Positions 15,863-27,107 of a DNA stretch of 64,000 nt are shown here, piece after piece; the first letter of the stretch is position 1, and the number at the start of each line of letters is the position of its first letter. Under the pieces are notes generated by a model, which worked only from the letters and a program-made list of their open reading frames with translations, was not told the origin of the DNA and ran no database searches. Origin of the DNA: Nostoc sp. FACHB-152. GTDB lineage: Bacteria; Cyanobacteriota; Cyanobacteriia; Cyanobacteriales; Nostocaceae. Location: positions 1 through 64,000 of the forward strand of contig NZ_JACJRV010000010.1 in the NCBI RefSeq assembly GCF_014697475.1. The letters are read 5' to 3'. Made by a program: the position numbers and the translations under genes.

Positions 15863-17089
15863 CTATTGACCAGATGCTTTTTTAATTTGTTGCGTGAAAT
15901 AATCTTCTTCGTGTTTGAGTTGTTGTGCTAGTTGTAATCCTTGTTGAAAAGCTGAGACTGCTTGAGGATAGTCTTTTTGTTCTAGATAAATTTTTCCCAT
16001 TTGGTCATAGGCTTCCATCAAGCCATAATAATTAGAAGCTTTAGCCTGGGTTTCGACAAGAATTTGGCTAGCTTGTAACGCTGCATCAATTTGTCCTTGA
16101 GAACGATACAGAGAAATTAACTTTTGTAACGCTTCTCCAGCGACTACAAACTGTTGTGATTGCCAAGCAATAATGTAAGCTTCTTGATAATTATTAAAAG
16201 CATCTCGTAAAAAATTAGGATTTTCGCGCGCTAAAGATTCATAATTTTTAGCGATCGCCAGTTTTAATTGTGGTACTTGAGTAAGATTGGCTTGACTCGT
16301 ATAAATTTGCACGAGCTTATTTAATTTATCAATAGCCTGTTGAGGCTGTTTGTTTTGCTGATAAATATAAGCTAACTGTTGAGTGTATGTTAACTCATTA
16401 GTAATATCGCCTTTAGCAGTCGCTAGACCTAATAATTCTTCGTAGGTTGCCGCAGCTTTGGGATAATCAAACCAACCCAGATTTAATTCAGCAATTGTGG
16501 TTAAAGTTGCTAACTCTGCGGTTGCATCATTTTGCTGGCGGACAATAGCCAAAATCTGATTGTAAATTGCTAAAGCATCGGGAAGCGATCGCACATTTTG
16601 ATAAGCTTCACCAAGAGCCTGCAATACTTGTAAATCTACAGGTTTTTGGGCGGTAACTTTTGGTGAAAGTACCTGCTTTTGAATAGCGCGTAATCGCTGG
16701 GTAATATATTCTAACTGTTGACGGTCATTTTGATTCCAGGCGATCGCGCCTACCCTTGATAACGCTTGAACTTCCGCTAACGTACCCAAATACCGCCGCA
16801 AGCGTAATTCCCGGTTCCAAATTTCAAACGCTGTATCCTTATCTCCAGTTTGCAGTGTCGCCGCCGCTTCTCGATTTAAATTATCTAATGCAGCCTTTAA
16901 CGCTAGCTGTTCTGTCAAAGTTAAGGGTTGTTTGTTAACCGAAGACCGCACCAAAGGATCAGGCGTAGTAATTTCCAGAGGGCTAGGCGGGAATTTATCT
17001 GCTTGGTTAGGATCTTTAGGGGCTGCCAGACTTAATGAAGTATTTAATAGAATAGCTGGAAAAATAAACGCACTGAACCGCTTGAACAT
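15863..17089 (-). CDS. Exported TPR protein
   Basis: 408 aa. Signal peptide at the N-terminus (basic MFKRF, hydrophobic, ending SLSLAA). The rest is helical with several TPR-type pairs from about residue 55 (ALKAALDNLNREAAATLQTG) to the end, clearest at LPDALAIYNQIL, YPKAAATYEELLGLA, KQPQQAIDKLNKLVQIY, and DYPQAVSAFQQGLQLAQQL. TPRs are protein-binding scaffolds. Likely periplasmic or lumenal. No enzyme motif is present and the partner is unknown. Confidence 0.8.
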   Translation of the reverse strand: MFKRFSAFIFPAILLNTSLSLAAPKDPNQADKFPPSPLEITTPDPLVRSSVNKQPLTLTEQLALKAALDNLNREAAATLQTGDKDTAFEIWNRELRLRRYLGTLAEVQALSRVGAIAWNQNDRQQLEYITQRLRAIQKQVLSPKVTAQKPVDLQVLQALGEAYQNVRSLPDALAIYNQILAIVRQQNDATAELATLTTIAELNLGWFDYPKAAATYEELLGLATAKGDITNELTYTQQLAYIYQQNKQPQQAIDKLNKLVQIYTSQANLTQVPQLKLAIAKNYESLARENPNFLRDAFNNYQEAYIIAWQSQQFVVAGEALQKLISLYRSQGQIDAALQASQILVETQAKASNYYGLMEAYDQMGKIYLEQKDYPQAVSAFQQGLQLAQQLKHEEDYFTQQIKKASGQ

Positions 17090-17447
17090 AGGTGGTGTAG
17101 TTTATAAATTTATTGACTAGCTCAATAATGACGGTATTTTTGTAAAAAGTCTTCCCGAAAGCTATGAAACACAGTCGATAGGCAATAGGCAAATAGGCAA
17201 TAGGCAATAGGGTAAGAAGATAGTCCGCCTGCGCGGCTACCTTGCTGGTTCGCCATTTGTCGGGGTTTGGTGCAAGATGTAAGCCTCCAAATAGTGGCTC
17301 ACGCCACTAGCAAAATATAGAAAAAACACAATTTCTTTTCTTATTGCTTTATTGCCTATTGCCTGTTCCCTATTGCCTTTCAGATTTCAGACTTCATAGT
17401 TCTACAATATTCAAAGAGATTTTTAAGCAATCAATAGATAAGCGGTA
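17090..17447. repeat. Inverted pair of heptanucleotide arrays around a GC-rich module
   Basis: 17175-17212 carries GGCAATA-type heptamers; 17342-17382 carries the complementary TTGCCTA-type heptamers. The two arrays are in inverted orientation, so the intervening 130 bp (including the GC-rich CGCCTGCGCGGCTACC module near 17228) could be looped out. No gene in this 358-bp gap. Confidence 0.7.
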
Positions 17448-18038
17448 ATGACAAATTCTACAGATATTGCTACCTTAGCGCGATGGATGGCAGCTGATTT
17501 TAGCAATCAAGCGCAAGCTTTTGAAAATCCACCTTTTTACGCACATATTCGGGTGTGTATGCGTCCCTTGCCTTTAGAAGTGCTGTCAGGGGTAAGTTTT
17601 TTCGTGGAACAAGCCTATGACTATATGCTAAATGACCCCTATCGCTTGCGGGTATTAAAGTTGGTCAACGGGGGCGATCGCATCAACATTGAAAACTACA
17701 CTGTAAAACAAGAAGAAAAATTCTATGGTGCATCCCGTAACTTAGAACGCCTCAAAACCTTAACAGTCGATGATTTAGAGAAATTACCAGGTTGTGACAT
17801 GATTGTCGAGTGGACTGGTAAAAGCTTTAAAGGTCATGTAGAACCCGGCAAAGGCTGTATAGTATTTCGCAAAGGTCAAAAGACTTATTTAGATAGTGAA
17901 TTTGAAATTGACGACGAGAAATTTATCAGCCTTGACCGAGGACGCGACCCAGAAACCGATGAACATATTTGGGGTTCCGTCGCCGGCCCGTTTTACTTTG
18001 TCCGAAAGGCAAGTTTTGCAGATGAAGTGAAGTGCTAA
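17448..18038 (+). CDS. cpcT: Phycobiliprotein lyase CpcT
   Basis: 196 aa, CpcT/CpeT family. These lyases attach phycocyanobilin to Cys-153 (or the equivalent) of the beta subunits of phycocyanin and phycoerythrocyanin. Recognised by the N-terminal LARWMAADFSNQAQAFENPP, by RPLPLEVLSGVSFFVEQAYDY and by LPGCDMIVEWTGKSFKG plus the C-terminal GSVAGPFYFVR. The protein folds as a ten-stranded calycin barrel. Full family length. No phycobilisome gene is adjacent, which is common for this lyase. The exact substrate site is inferred from the family. Confidence 0.93.
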   Translation: MTNSTDIATLARWMAADFSNQAQAFENPPFYAHIRVCMRPLPLEVLSGVSFFVEQAYDYMLNDPYRLRVLKLVNGGDRINIENYTVKQEEKFYGASRNLERLKTLTVDDLEKLPGCDMIVEWTGKSFKGHVEPGKGCIVFRKGQKTYLDSEFEIDDEKFISLDRGRDPETDEHIWGSVAGPFYFVRKASFADEVKC

Positions 18039-18181
18039 GTAAACAGAGATATTAACTTTACGCTTATTGCGCCACAACTGCCAGCCGTTGAAGAGAAGTG
18101 CAACATTTGAGAATCGCTCATCAAACCTCATACTTCTCTTCTCCGCGCCTCTGCGCCTCTGCGTAAAAAAATTTCCTGAAC

Positions 18182-18370
18182 GAGTCTTTGATACTCGCGG
18201 GCGAGTCTTTACTACTCGCGGGAGAGTGTTTGATACTCGCGGGAGAGTGTTTGATACTCGCGGGAGAGTGTTTGATACTCGCGGGCGAGTCTTTAAGATT
18301 CGTCAATGAGTCTTTGATATTCACCGATGAATGTTTGAGACTCATGAAAGAAAGTTTTAAATTAATTTAT
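18182..18370. repeat. Tandem array of 21-bp units (nine units)
   Basis: Nine back-to-back 21-bp units beginning at 18182, 18203, 18224, 18245, 18266, 18287, 18308, 18329 and 18350. Units 1-5 are almost identical (GAGTGTTTGATACTCGCGGG plus A or C); units 6-9 decay towards the right. Each unit has GAGT and ACTC arms that can pair within a unit (7-nt loop) or across the junction (ACTC-GCGGGA-GAGT). Because 21 is a multiple of 3, open frames run across it in several frames on both strands; these are not genes. No spacers, so not CRISPR. Confidence 0.9.
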
Positions 18371-18457
18371 CACACTACTGCCTACTCCCAATTCTCTACT
18401 CTCCATGCTGCCAGACTATTGTGGTAAACATCGTTACAGAGTTAGTGAGGTTTACAG

Positions 18458-19453
18458 GTGACAAACAAAGAAGTGCTGAAAATTATTGAACGAGCATCCA
18501 AGGAAAAGGCAACGGAGCTAACCCTTTATAACAAGCGTCTAAGCAGCTTACCACCAGAAATCTGTCAACTCTTCAACTTGACAAGATTAGATCTCTCTAA
18601 CAATCAACTGAGCAGCCTGCCACCAGCATTCATTCAACTTTCTAACTTGAGGGAGCTAGACCTCTCCAATAATCAACTGAGCAGTCTGCCACCAGAAATC
18701 GGACAACTATCCAACTTGAGGGAGCTATCTCTCCACAATAATCAAATGTGCAGCCTGCCCTCAGAAATTAGTCAACTCTCCAATTTGACAAGGCTATTTC
18801 TCCACGAAAATCAACTGAGCAGCCTGCCGCAAGAAATCGGTCAACTCTCCAGCTTGAAAGAGCTATTTCTTCACAAAAATCAATTGGGTAGTTTGCCGCC
18901 AGAAATCGGACAACTCTCCAACTTGACGCGCCTAGATCTGGATAACAATCAATTGAGTAGTCTGCCACTAGAACTCTTCCAACTCTCCAATTTGACGGAG
19001 CTAGACCTCTACAATAATCAACTGTGCAGCCTGCCACCAGAAATCGGACAACTATCTCACTTGTCTTTTCTAAGGCTCGATGGCAATCAACTAGGCAGCC
19101 TGCCACTAGAAATCGGCCAACTCTCTCACTTGACAAGGCTACAACTTCGTTACAACCAACTGACCAGCCTGCCGCCAGAAATTGGTCAACTCTCCAACTT
19201 GACTTTCCTATATTTAGATCACAATCAACTGGGCAGCCTACCGCCAGAAATCGGTCAACTCTCTAACTTGAAGGGGCTGTCACTCCATGAAAATCAACTG
19301 AGCAGCCTGCCGCGAGAAATCTGCCAACTCTCCAATTTGAGGGAGTTATCTTTCTTTGAAAATCCACAATTGGCTTGGCCACCAATTCAAATTGTCCAGC
19401 ATGGAACGCAGGCAATCTTGACCTATCTTCGAGAAACTTTAGAGGATAAGTAA
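18458..19453 (+). CDS. Leucine-rich-repeat protein (stand-alone, Roc-COR-type leader)
   Basis: 331 aa, GTG start at 18458. After a 30-residue helical cap (KEVLKIIERASKEKATELTLYNKR) come twelve 23-residue LRRs of the L-SNNQLSSLPPEIGQLSNL type, followed by a C-terminal tail (IVQHGTQAILTYLRETLED). The N-cap and this tail are like those of cyanobacterial LRR-Roc-COR proteins, but the Roc GTPase and COR domains do not follow: a stop comes after 331 codons and the next 230 bp are non-coding. It may be a genuine stand-alone LRR binder or a shortened ROCO gene. The 69-bp units are similar in DNA, implying recent expansion by recombination. Confidence 0.85.
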   Translation: MTNKEVLKIIERASKEKATELTLYNKRLSSLPPEICQLFNLTRLDLSNNQLSSLPPAFIQLSNLRELDLSNNQLSSLPPEIGQLSNLRELSLHNNQMCSLPSEISQLSNLTRLFLHENQLSSLPQEIGQLSSLKELFLHKNQLGSLPPEIGQLSNLTRLDLDNNQLSSLPLELFQLSNLTELDLYNNQLCSLPPEIGQLSHLSFLRLDGNQLGSLPLEIGQLSHLTRLQLRYNQLTSLPPEIGQLSNLTFLYLDHNQLGSLPPEIGQLSNLKGLSLHENQLSSLPREICQLSNLRELSFFENPQLAWPPIQIVQHGTQAILTYLRETLEDK

Positions 19454-19683
19454 GTCTGTAGGAAAAAAGCTATGTTAAAAAAGTTGGTACCAGAAATTTA
19501 TCTTTTTTGTCAATCTTTCTAAAGATGTAAAACCTAAACAAAATAGATGTAAATAATAAATCTAGAGATAGAATTTATCTTTAAAGAATGTATCGGAAAA
19601 GTTGACTAATGTATAGTAATATTTTTAGTCCGGATTAGACTAAAAATACTAAGGTTATTTTTATCTATCTTTTTAAATAAAAA

Positions 19684-20553
19684 ATGAGATTTAGTGACTG
19701 GGCAACCAGAGTGTCGCTGATTTTTTTCATGTTAGCTGCACTAATGTTGGTACTATCTTTTGGAAAAGCAAAACAGTTACCCAAAAATATAACAACAGCA
19801 AATCCAGACATTAATGTATGGAGTCGATATCCGCAAATAAAAGCCCAGCAAATAGAAAGTAAAGGAGATAAGGCTCAAAAATTGCTGAAAACTCCAGAAA
19901 AAACAAAGCAACAGACTGGGAGATACACAACTACTGAAGCTTTTGCTAGTTATACACCTAGATATGAAGTTGCGGCGGTAGATTCGAGTAATTATGGCGA
20001 TCGCTACACTCAAGACATTAATGGTATACCTGTCAATAATCAACCAATCATAGTCATACATGAAACTGGTTATTCAGCTGCCAGTGCCATTAATTTCTTT
20101 CAAAACCGCCACGACGATGAAAGTGTCCAAGCCAGTTATCATACATTAATTAAGCTAGATGGAACTGTTGTTTATTTAGTTCCTCCAGAAAAACGAGCTT
20201 TCGGCGCAGCTAACTCAGTATTTGAAGGTCTTTATGGCGCAGAAACTGTGCAGACTAATCCAAATTTACCCCCATCTGTGAATAATTTTGCCTATCACGT
20301 TTCGTTAGAAACTCCCCCAGATGGTCGTGGTGATAATTACATAAAAGCTCATAGCGGCTATACAGAAGCTCAATATCATTCCCTAGCTTGGCTAATTGCT
20401 CAAAGTCAAATTCCTGAAGATCGCATCACTACACATCAAGCCGTAGACCGTTCTGGTCAAAAAATTGACCCCATAAGTTTTGATTTTGATAAGTTGTTGA
20501 CTTTACTCAATACCTATCGTGAAATCAGCCCAGTGTATCGCGTACAAAGGTGA
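19684..20553 (+). CDS. N-acetylmuramoyl-L-alanine amidase (Amidase_2), membrane-anchored
   Basis: 289 aa. A hydrophobic N-terminal segment (about 10-27: VSLIFFMLAALMLVLSFG) acts as signal or anchor; a linker follows to about 115. The Amidase_2 (PGRP-like) domain occupies about 120-280: first zinc His in IVIHETG, TLIKLDGTVVYLVPPEKRAFGA, YHVSLE, and the ITTHQAVDR and KIDP region supplying further ligands. The enzyme cleaves the amide bond between muramic acid and the peptide stem. It converges with ribBA at an intrinsic terminator. Confidence 0.85.
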   Translation: MRFSDWATRVSLIFFMLAALMLVLSFGKAKQLPKNITTANPDINVWSRYPQIKAQQIESKGDKAQKLLKTPEKTKQQTGRYTTTEAFASYTPRYEVAAVDSSNYGDRYTQDINGIPVNNQPIIVIHETGYSAASAINFFQNRHDDESVQASYHTLIKLDGTVVYLVPPEKRAFGAANSVFEGLYGAETVQTNPNLPPSVNNFAYHVSLETPPDGRGDNYIKAHSGYTEAQYHSLAWLIAQSQIPEDRITTHQAVDRSGQKIDPISFDFDKLLTLLNTYREISPVYRVQR

Positions 20554-20630
20554 CAGGGGATAGGTTACAGGTTATAGGTGACAGGGATGAGAAGCTAAAT
20601 GTTAGTGTAAAATCCAATCACAACACAAAG

Positions 20631-20667
20631 GCGTTGTAGGAAAACTAAATTAGCTTTTCTACAACGC
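20631..20667. terminator. Terminator between amidase and ribBA
   Basis: Stem GCGTTGTAGGAAAA / TTTTCTACAACGC (one bulge) followed by TTTTATAT on the plus strand. It lies between two convergent genes and may serve both. Confidence 0.8.
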
Positions 20668-20713
20668 TTTTATATAGTAGTTAAAAACTCTATTACCTGT
20701 CACCTGCCATAAC

Positions 20714-22489
20714 TTACTCTGGTTTACTAAAACTATAAATTTGTTGTTGTTCCAAGCGATCGCATAGTGATGAAGGCACTGTCTCAAAAGAGAAAAACTG
20801 TCGATCAAGCTGAACTTGCAAATTACTTAAAGGATCACCACCAGTAGAAATCAGAAATTCTAGTTTCTGGATGTAAGGTAAAGTGACTAGGTTATCCAAA
20901 ATTTGGAATACCGCTTGCAGGTAAGGATGACCTTTTTGCTGATACCAATCAGCACTAGCCACTGTAGCTTGGTCGAAACCTAAGTGTACTGTCAAAGATG
21001 GCTCGTCAAATAATGCGATTCCTAAAGGACGGGCTTCTTCTTGCAACAATAAATCATTGCTTCTGGCTAAATGTCGCAATTTTTCCAACCGTTCATAACG
21101 TTTCGTGATTGATTGCGGTTCATCTTGCCAATGCAGGGCAATTGTTACTAGATAGGTCTGCAACAGCATATGACCTAACTTTTTCGCCTTGGTCGCCAAG
21201 TAATAGGAATTGTAATCGTTGGCTTCAATCAACAACGGTACGCGATCCACTACTTCTAAGCCATAGCCTTTAACGCCAGCGATTTTCCGGGGATTATTGG
21301 TAATTAGGCGGATATTTTTGACACCTAAATCCATCAGCATTTGTGCGCCCATCCCGTAGTCGCGCAGGTCAGCCGGAAAGCCTAAACGCTCGTTTGCTTC
21401 TACTGTATCCAGCCCCATATCCTGTAACGAGTAGGCTTTGAGCTTATTAATCAAGCCGATTCCCCGACCTTCTTGGCGTAGGTAGACGACGATACCTTGA
21501 CCAGCAGTTTCAATCATTTTCAACGCGGCTTGCAACTGCATCCGACAGTCACAACGCAAAGAACCCAAAGCATCACCAGTTAAACATTCTGAGTGCATCC
21601 GCACCATAACTGGTTCATCTTTGAAAGTAGCGGGGTCGCCTTTAACGATCGCCACGTGTTCGCAGTTGTCAAGGGTGTGGCGGTAAGCGTAGATTTTGAA
21701 ATGACCGAACTGTGTGGGTAACTCAGCAATACTTTCGCGGATAACTAGGCGATCGTGTTGCAGGCGATAGCTAATTAAATCTGCAATACTAATAATTTTG
21801 AGATTATGCTGTCTAGCATAGTCAATCAACTGGGGCAACCGTGCCATTGAACCATCGGGGTTTTGAATTTCGCAAATCACCCCTGCTGGATAAAGCCCAG
21901 CCAATCGAGATAAATCAACCGCCGCTTCCGTATGTCCTGCGCGTTTAAGTACACCGCCAGCCTTAGCACGAATCGGGAAAATATGACCAGGACGGCGTAA
22001 ATCTAAAGGTTTTGTCGCTGGATTGAGGGCAACTTGAATAGTCCGGGCGCGGTCTTCTGCGGAAATGCCCGTGCTGACACCCAAATGAGGGCCAGCATCG
22101 ATACTAACGGTAAAAGCAGTCTGATTAGTATCGGTAATGTTAGTCACCATCAAAGGTAAGTCTAGCTCGTCAAGGCGATCGCCTGTCATGGCTAAACAAA
22201 TCAGCCCTCTTGCTTCTACCGCCATGAAATTGATCATGTCGGGTGTGGCAAATTGGGCAGCACAGATTAAATCACCTTCATTTTCGCGGTTTTCATCATC
22301 TACCACCACAATGACTCGACCTGCCTTGAGGTCTGCCAAAGCAGCATCAATAGAATCAAATGCAAAAGCTTGGTTAGAGGAGGCAGCAATTTCCACAGTT
22401 TTCTCTTCTATTTGAGGAGTTACACCCTGAGAGTTTTCTCCCTCAAAGGGAGTGTCATGAGATTGCCGTGTAGGTTTAGGCGTTGACAC
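20714..22489 (-). CDS. ribBA: Bifunctional 3,4-DHBP synthase / GTP cyclohydrolase II
   Basis: 591 aa. The N-terminal domain (about 40-245) is 3,4-dihydroxy-2-butanone-4-phosphate synthase ([33 protein letters not shown]). The middle domain (about 250-450) is GTP cyclohydrolase II with the zinc Cys cluster ([17 protein letters not shown]) and the arginine finger region ([11 protein letters not shown]). Together they start both branches of riboflavin synthesis. A further 140 residues extend past the usual RibBA end (from about [15 protein letters not shown] on); this tail has no motif I recognise. Single gene; no FMN riboswitch is visible upstream. Confidence 0.96.
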   Translation of the reverse strand: MSTPKPTRQSHDTPFEGENSQGVTPQIEEKTVEIAASSNQAFAFDSIDAALADLKAGRVIVVVDDENRENEGDLICAAQFATPDMINFMAVEARGLICLAMTGDRLDELDLPLMVTNITDTNQTAFTVSIDAGPHLGVSTGISAEDRARTIQVALNPATKPLDLRRPGHIFPIRAKAGGVLKRAGHTEAAVDLSRLAGLYPAGVICEIQNPDGSMARLPQLIDYARQHNLKIISIADLISYRLQHDRLVIRESIAELPTQFGHFKIYAYRHTLDNCEHVAIVKGDPATFKDEPVMVRMHSECLTGDALGSLRCDCRMQLQAALKMIETAGQGIVVYLRQEGRGIGLINKLKAYSLQDMGLDTVEANERLGFPADLRDYGMGAQMLMDLGVKNIRLITNNPRKIAGVKGYGLEVVDRVPLLIEANDYNSYYLATKAKKLGHMLLQTYLVTIALHWQDEPQSITKRYERLEKLRHLARSNDLLLQEEARPLGIALFDEPSLTVHLGFDQATVASADWYQQKGHPYLQAVFQILDNLVTLPYIQKLEFLISTGGDPLSNLQVQLDRQFFSFETVPSSLCDRLEQQQIYSFSKPE

Positions 22490-22857
22490 AAGGACTTCCA
22501 GCTAACGATAGTAAATTTTTTTTAACAATTTCTGTTTTTTGATTGTAACTCCTTTATAAGGCAGAGAATTACACTAGCAATGATTCGATAACATGGTCTA
22601 GTTTCTGGCATTAAAATCAGGTCTAATATCAAGAATGCAAGTACAGAGGAGCAAGGGGGCAGGGGAGCAGAGGAGCAGGGGAGCAGAGGAGAATAATTTT
22701 GACCATTTCATTTACTATTGACCAAGGACAAATGACAAATGACCGTTGACCCTTCGGGTTCACCAGTTGCTTATGGGGGAAACCCCCAAGACCGCGCTGG
22801 TTCACCATGAACCATTAACTCATAAATTAATTAAAAGCAGATAAGGATTTTAGAAAC
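22490..22857. repeat. Intergenic region with repeats upstream of argC
   Basis: 368 bp between divergent genes. It contains a GGAGCAG-type short repeat (22645-22693), a GACAAAT/GACCATT heptamer stretch (22699-22752), and a GC-rich palindromic module with GGGGGAAACCCCC (22775-22787) bracketed by copies of CTGG/CCAG. No gene. Confidence 0.7.
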
Positions 22858-23916
22858 ATGGGCAATATTAGACGCGTACCTGTTGGGATTGTTGGCGCGT
22901 CAGGCTATGGTGGAGTGCAGCTAGTCCGATTACTCTTGGAACATCCAGAGGTGGAACTAGTTTATTTAGGCGGTGAGAGCAGTGCAGGTAAATGTTTTGG
23001 GGATCTTTACCCACATCTAGCTCATATAATTAACTTGCCAATAGAGGCGGTTGAGCCAGAAATTATTGCTGAACGCTGTGAAGTCGTGTTTCTCTCTCTA
23101 CCAAATGGTCTGGCTTGCCAAATCGCACCGCAATTATTAGAAAAAGGTTGTAAGGTACTAGATCTAAGTGCGGACTATCGATTCAATAATTTGGCAACTT
23201 ACACCAGTTGGTATGGACAAGAAAGAAGCGATCGCGCCGCCGCCGCCACAGCAGTTTACGGTTTACCAGAACTTTACCGCGATCGCATCTCTGAAGCACA
23301 GCTTATTGGTTGTCCCGGTTGTTATCCCACAGCCAGCCTCTTAGCACTGTCGCCACTCCTGAAGCAAGGCTTAATCGTCCCTGAAACCGCAATCATTGAC
23401 GCTAAATCTGGCACATCTGGCGGTGGACGGCAAGCCAAAGTTAACTTATTACTCGCAGAAGCAGATAATTCCTTAGCAGCCTATGGCGTAGTTCGTCACC
23501 GCCATACTCCGGAAATTGAGCAGATTTGCAGCGAATTAGCCGGACACGAGGTAACTGTGCAATTCACACCCCACCTCATCCCGATGGTGCGAGGTATTTT
23601 AGCCACCGTCTATGCCACACTGCGCGATCCTGGTTTAGCCAGAGATGATTTAATTACGATTTATAATGCTTTTTACCGTAACTCTCCTTGGGTAAAGATT
23701 TGCGAGAGTGGTGTTTACCCGCAGACAAAATGGGTAAGCGGTAGCAATCTTTGCATGATTGGTGTAGAAGCTGACCCGCGCACAGGTCGTGTAATTGTGA
23801 TGTCAGTAATTGACAATCTAATTAAAGGGCAAGCGGGTCAAGCAATTCAATGTCTGAACCTAATGATGGGTTGGGATGAAACCTTGGGGTTGCCCAAACT
23901 CGGTTTTTATCCTTGA
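22858..23916 (+). CDS. argC: N-acetyl-gamma-glutamyl-phosphate reductase
   Basis: 352 aa, NADPH-dependent step 3 of arginine synthesis. [15 protein letters not shown] nucleotide fold at the N-terminus, catalytic Cys C155 in [11 protein letters not shown], and the conserved His in the [10 protein letters not shown] region. The [12 protein letters not shown] loop is also typical. Long-chain ArgC type of full length. Converges with eno across a perfect 16-bp-arm hairpin. No other arginine genes are nearby. Confidence 0.96.
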   Translation: MGNIRRVPVGIVGASGYGGVQLVRLLLEHPEVELVYLGGESSAGKCFGDLYPHLAHIINLPIEAVEPEIIAERCEVVFLSLPNGLACQIAPQLLEKGCKVLDLSADYRFNNLATYTSWYGQERSDRAAAATAVYGLPELYRDRISEAQLIGCPGCYPTASLLALSPLLKQGLIVPETAIIDAKSGTSGGGRQAKVNLLLAEADNSLAAYGVVRHRHTPEIEQICSELAGHEVTVQFTPHLIPMVRGILATVYATLRDPGLARDDLITIYNAFYRNSPWVKICESGVYPQTKWVSGSNLCMIGVEADPRTGRVIVMSVIDNLIKGQAGQAIQCLNLMMGWDETLGLPKLGFYP

Positions 23917-23925
23917 TGAGGTGAG

Positions 23926-23974
23926 AGGTAACAGGTGACAGGTAACAGGTAATAGTTTCTGTCACCTGTTACCT
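23926..23974. terminator. Hairpin made of heptanucleotide repeats between argC and eno
   Basis: Left arm AGGTAACAGGTGACAG (23926-23941), right arm CTGTCACCTGTTACCT (23959-23974), a perfect 16-bp match. Both arms are GGTGACA/GGTAACA heptamers in inverse orientation. Position between convergent genes suggests that an inverted repeat pair has been recruited as a bidirectional terminator. Confidence 0.65.
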
Positions 23975-23986
23975 ATAACCTGTTAC

Positions 23987-25573
<1,587 letters not shown>

Positions 25574-26410
25574 ATGATGAAATCTATTTTGACTGCGATC
25601 GCATCTTTCACTATCCTTTCGGGAGGAGCTAATGCGGCTCAACTCTCTTTCCCGCAACCCCCTCCTAATTATGCTCCTATCCTGACTCAAGCGACAGAAA
25701 CCTTAGATTTATCTTTATTAGCTAAAACTGTTGCTGCTTTTTTAAAAAGCGATCGCTATCAAACAGATTCACAAACCCAGTTTAAGGTTTCCAGTCAAGG
25801 TAATGAAACAACAATTTACTTACAAAATAAAATCATTACTCAGTCTGGTAAAAAGTTTCGGGCTGAAATTACTTATGCAAAACCAGGCGAACCACCTCAA
25901 ACTGGAACTTTAGTAGTTTCTAATGGTACACAACTATGGATTTACCGACCTGATTTAAAGCAATATTCAGTCACAACATACACAAGTTTTAAAGACTCAG
26001 GCGATTGGATTTTACTTGGTTTATCTTCCTTCGCCTTCCTAGACTTTCCAGAAGCAGATAGAAAAATTGTTGTAGATGGTAAATTATCAGCTAAAAACGT
26101 TTTGACATACCTTGGCTTGTCTAGTAACGGCGAATTAAAAGGCGAAAGACGGACATTGGAGGGTGAAGCATTTTATGTCTACGATTACAAAGATTCGCAA
26201 GAAGGATTTACCTTAAGTGCTTTTGTCAATCCAAAAACTGCCACTCTCAAGCAACTGCAATTAGCAGGTAAATCACAAAATTTAGACATTCTGCTGACTG
26301 AAAAAATCCTCCGCAGAACTGCTAACCCTGCTGTTACTACCAACACATTCCGATTTTCTCCACCTAAAGGCACTCAAAGAGTTAAATCACTTTCCATCAA
26401 TCCCTTGTAA
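25574..26410 (+). CDS. Exported LolA-like lipid/lipoprotein-binding protein (DUF2092 type)
   Basis: 278 aa from the ATG at 25574 (or 25577). The frame is open to 25493 but the residues before MMKSILTAIASFTIL are not signal-like, while the ATG starts a normal signal peptide with cleavage near GGANA-AQL. The mature part matches the LolA/LolB-like beta-barrel half (DRYQTDSQTQFKVSSQG, LVVSNGTQLWIYRPDLKQYSVT, then GEAFYVYDYK). Such proteins carry hydrophobic ligands across the periplasm. The ligand is unknown. Confidence 0.75.
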   Translation: MMKSILTAIASFTILSGGANAAQLSFPQPPPNYAPILTQATETLDLSLLAKTVAAFLKSDRYQTDSQTQFKVSSQGNETTIYLQNKIITQSGKKFRAEITYAKPGEPPQTGTLVVSNGTQLWIYRPDLKQYSVTTYTSFKDSGDWILLGLSSFAFLDFPEADRKIVVDGKLSAKNVLTYLGLSSNGELKGERRTLEGEAFYVYDYKDSQEGFTLSAFVNPKTATLKQLQLAGKSQNLDILLTEKILRRTANPAVTTNTFRFSPPKGTQRVKSLSINPL

Positions 26411-26514
26411 CCAAGGTTGAAAGGTAGGGACTAATAAAAATAAGGGTGTAGAGGTATAGGAAAGAAACAGTAATCTCAGATCTTGCAGCAAGCGAGGGAA
26501 AAAACCTTTTTTAC

Positions 26515-26546
26515 TGTTGCCTATTGCCTATTGCCTATTGCCTATT
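26515..26546. repeat. Heptanucleotide repeat (TTGCCTA)n
   Basis: Four copies of the heptamer (TTGCCTA) in the gap after the LolA-like gene. Same class as 551-579 and 17342-17382. Confidence 0.85.
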
Positions 26547-26640
26547 CCTCTTCCCTTTCAAAATCCCAACCTTTCAGACAGTAGGTTAATTGAGTAACTT
26601 CTGTAAAATGTTGGCAGAAATCTATATTTTACAGATCCTT

Positions 26641-27075
26641 ATGCGCTTACTACATACAATGCTGCGGGTAGGCAACCTAGAAGAGTCATTGAAATTCTAT
26701 TGCGATGTACTAGGAATGCAATTGTTACGGAAAAAAGATTTTCCAGGGGGAGAATTTACCTTAGCTTTTATTGGCTATGGTGATGAAAGTGACCATACAG
26801 TTATCGAACTAACCTATAACTGGGGAGTAGAAAAATACGAGTTAGGTAACGCTTACGGACACATTGCCTTGGGTGTAGATGACATTTACGCTACCTGTGA
26901 AGCTATCAGAAATCGCGGCGGTAAAATTGTTCGGGAACCAGGCCCCATGAAACACGGTTCCACAGTAATTGCTTTTGTCGAAGATCCCGATGGCTACAAA
27001 ATTGAACTAATTCAATTGGGTACTCAAGGATCAGCAGCAAAACAAGAATCACAAAACCAACTTGTGTCCCAATAA
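26641..27075 (+). CDS. gloA: Lactoylglutathione lyase (glyoxalase I)
   Basis: 144 aa from the ATG at 26641 ([17 protein letters not shown]); the frame opens upstream to a TTG at 26590 but the extra residues are not conserved. Two VOC-fold halves. Metal ligands: H5 (LLHTM), Glu in VIELTYNWG, His in [10 protein letters not shown], Glu in GYKIELIQ. It isomerises the methylglyoxal-glutathione hemithioacetal to lactoylglutathione. Ends with a Gln-rich tail. Typical bacterial length. Confidence 0.94.
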   Translation: MRLLHTMLRVGNLEESLKFYCDVLGMQLLRKKDFPGGEFTLAFIGYGDESDHTVIELTYNWGVEKYELGNAYGHIALGVDDIYATCEAIRNRGGKIVREPGPMKHGSTVIAFVEDPDGYKIELIQLGTQGSAAKQESQNQLVSQ

Positions 27076-27107
27076 TTTTACTAGGATAAAAGGGTAAGGC
27101 TAGGAAA

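Noticed and set aside
18182-18370. CRISPR array
   Set aside because: Units are contiguous with no unique spacers and no cas genes are nearby.
18067-18427. Three overlapping open frames on both strands across the 21-bp array
   Set aside because: Same reason: a 21-bp repeat keeps several frames open. The encoded RVFDTRG-type repeats have no support as protein.
18768-19136. 122-codon open frame antisense to the LRR gene
   Set aside because: It repeats with the 69-bp LRR units, a shadow of the coding strand.
22137-22415. 92-codon open frame antisense to ribBA
   Set aside because: Shadow of the DHBP synthase domain; no independent evidence.
20631-22489. FMN riboswitch controlling ribBA
   Set aside because: No RFN-like conserved core was seen upstream of the start at 22489.
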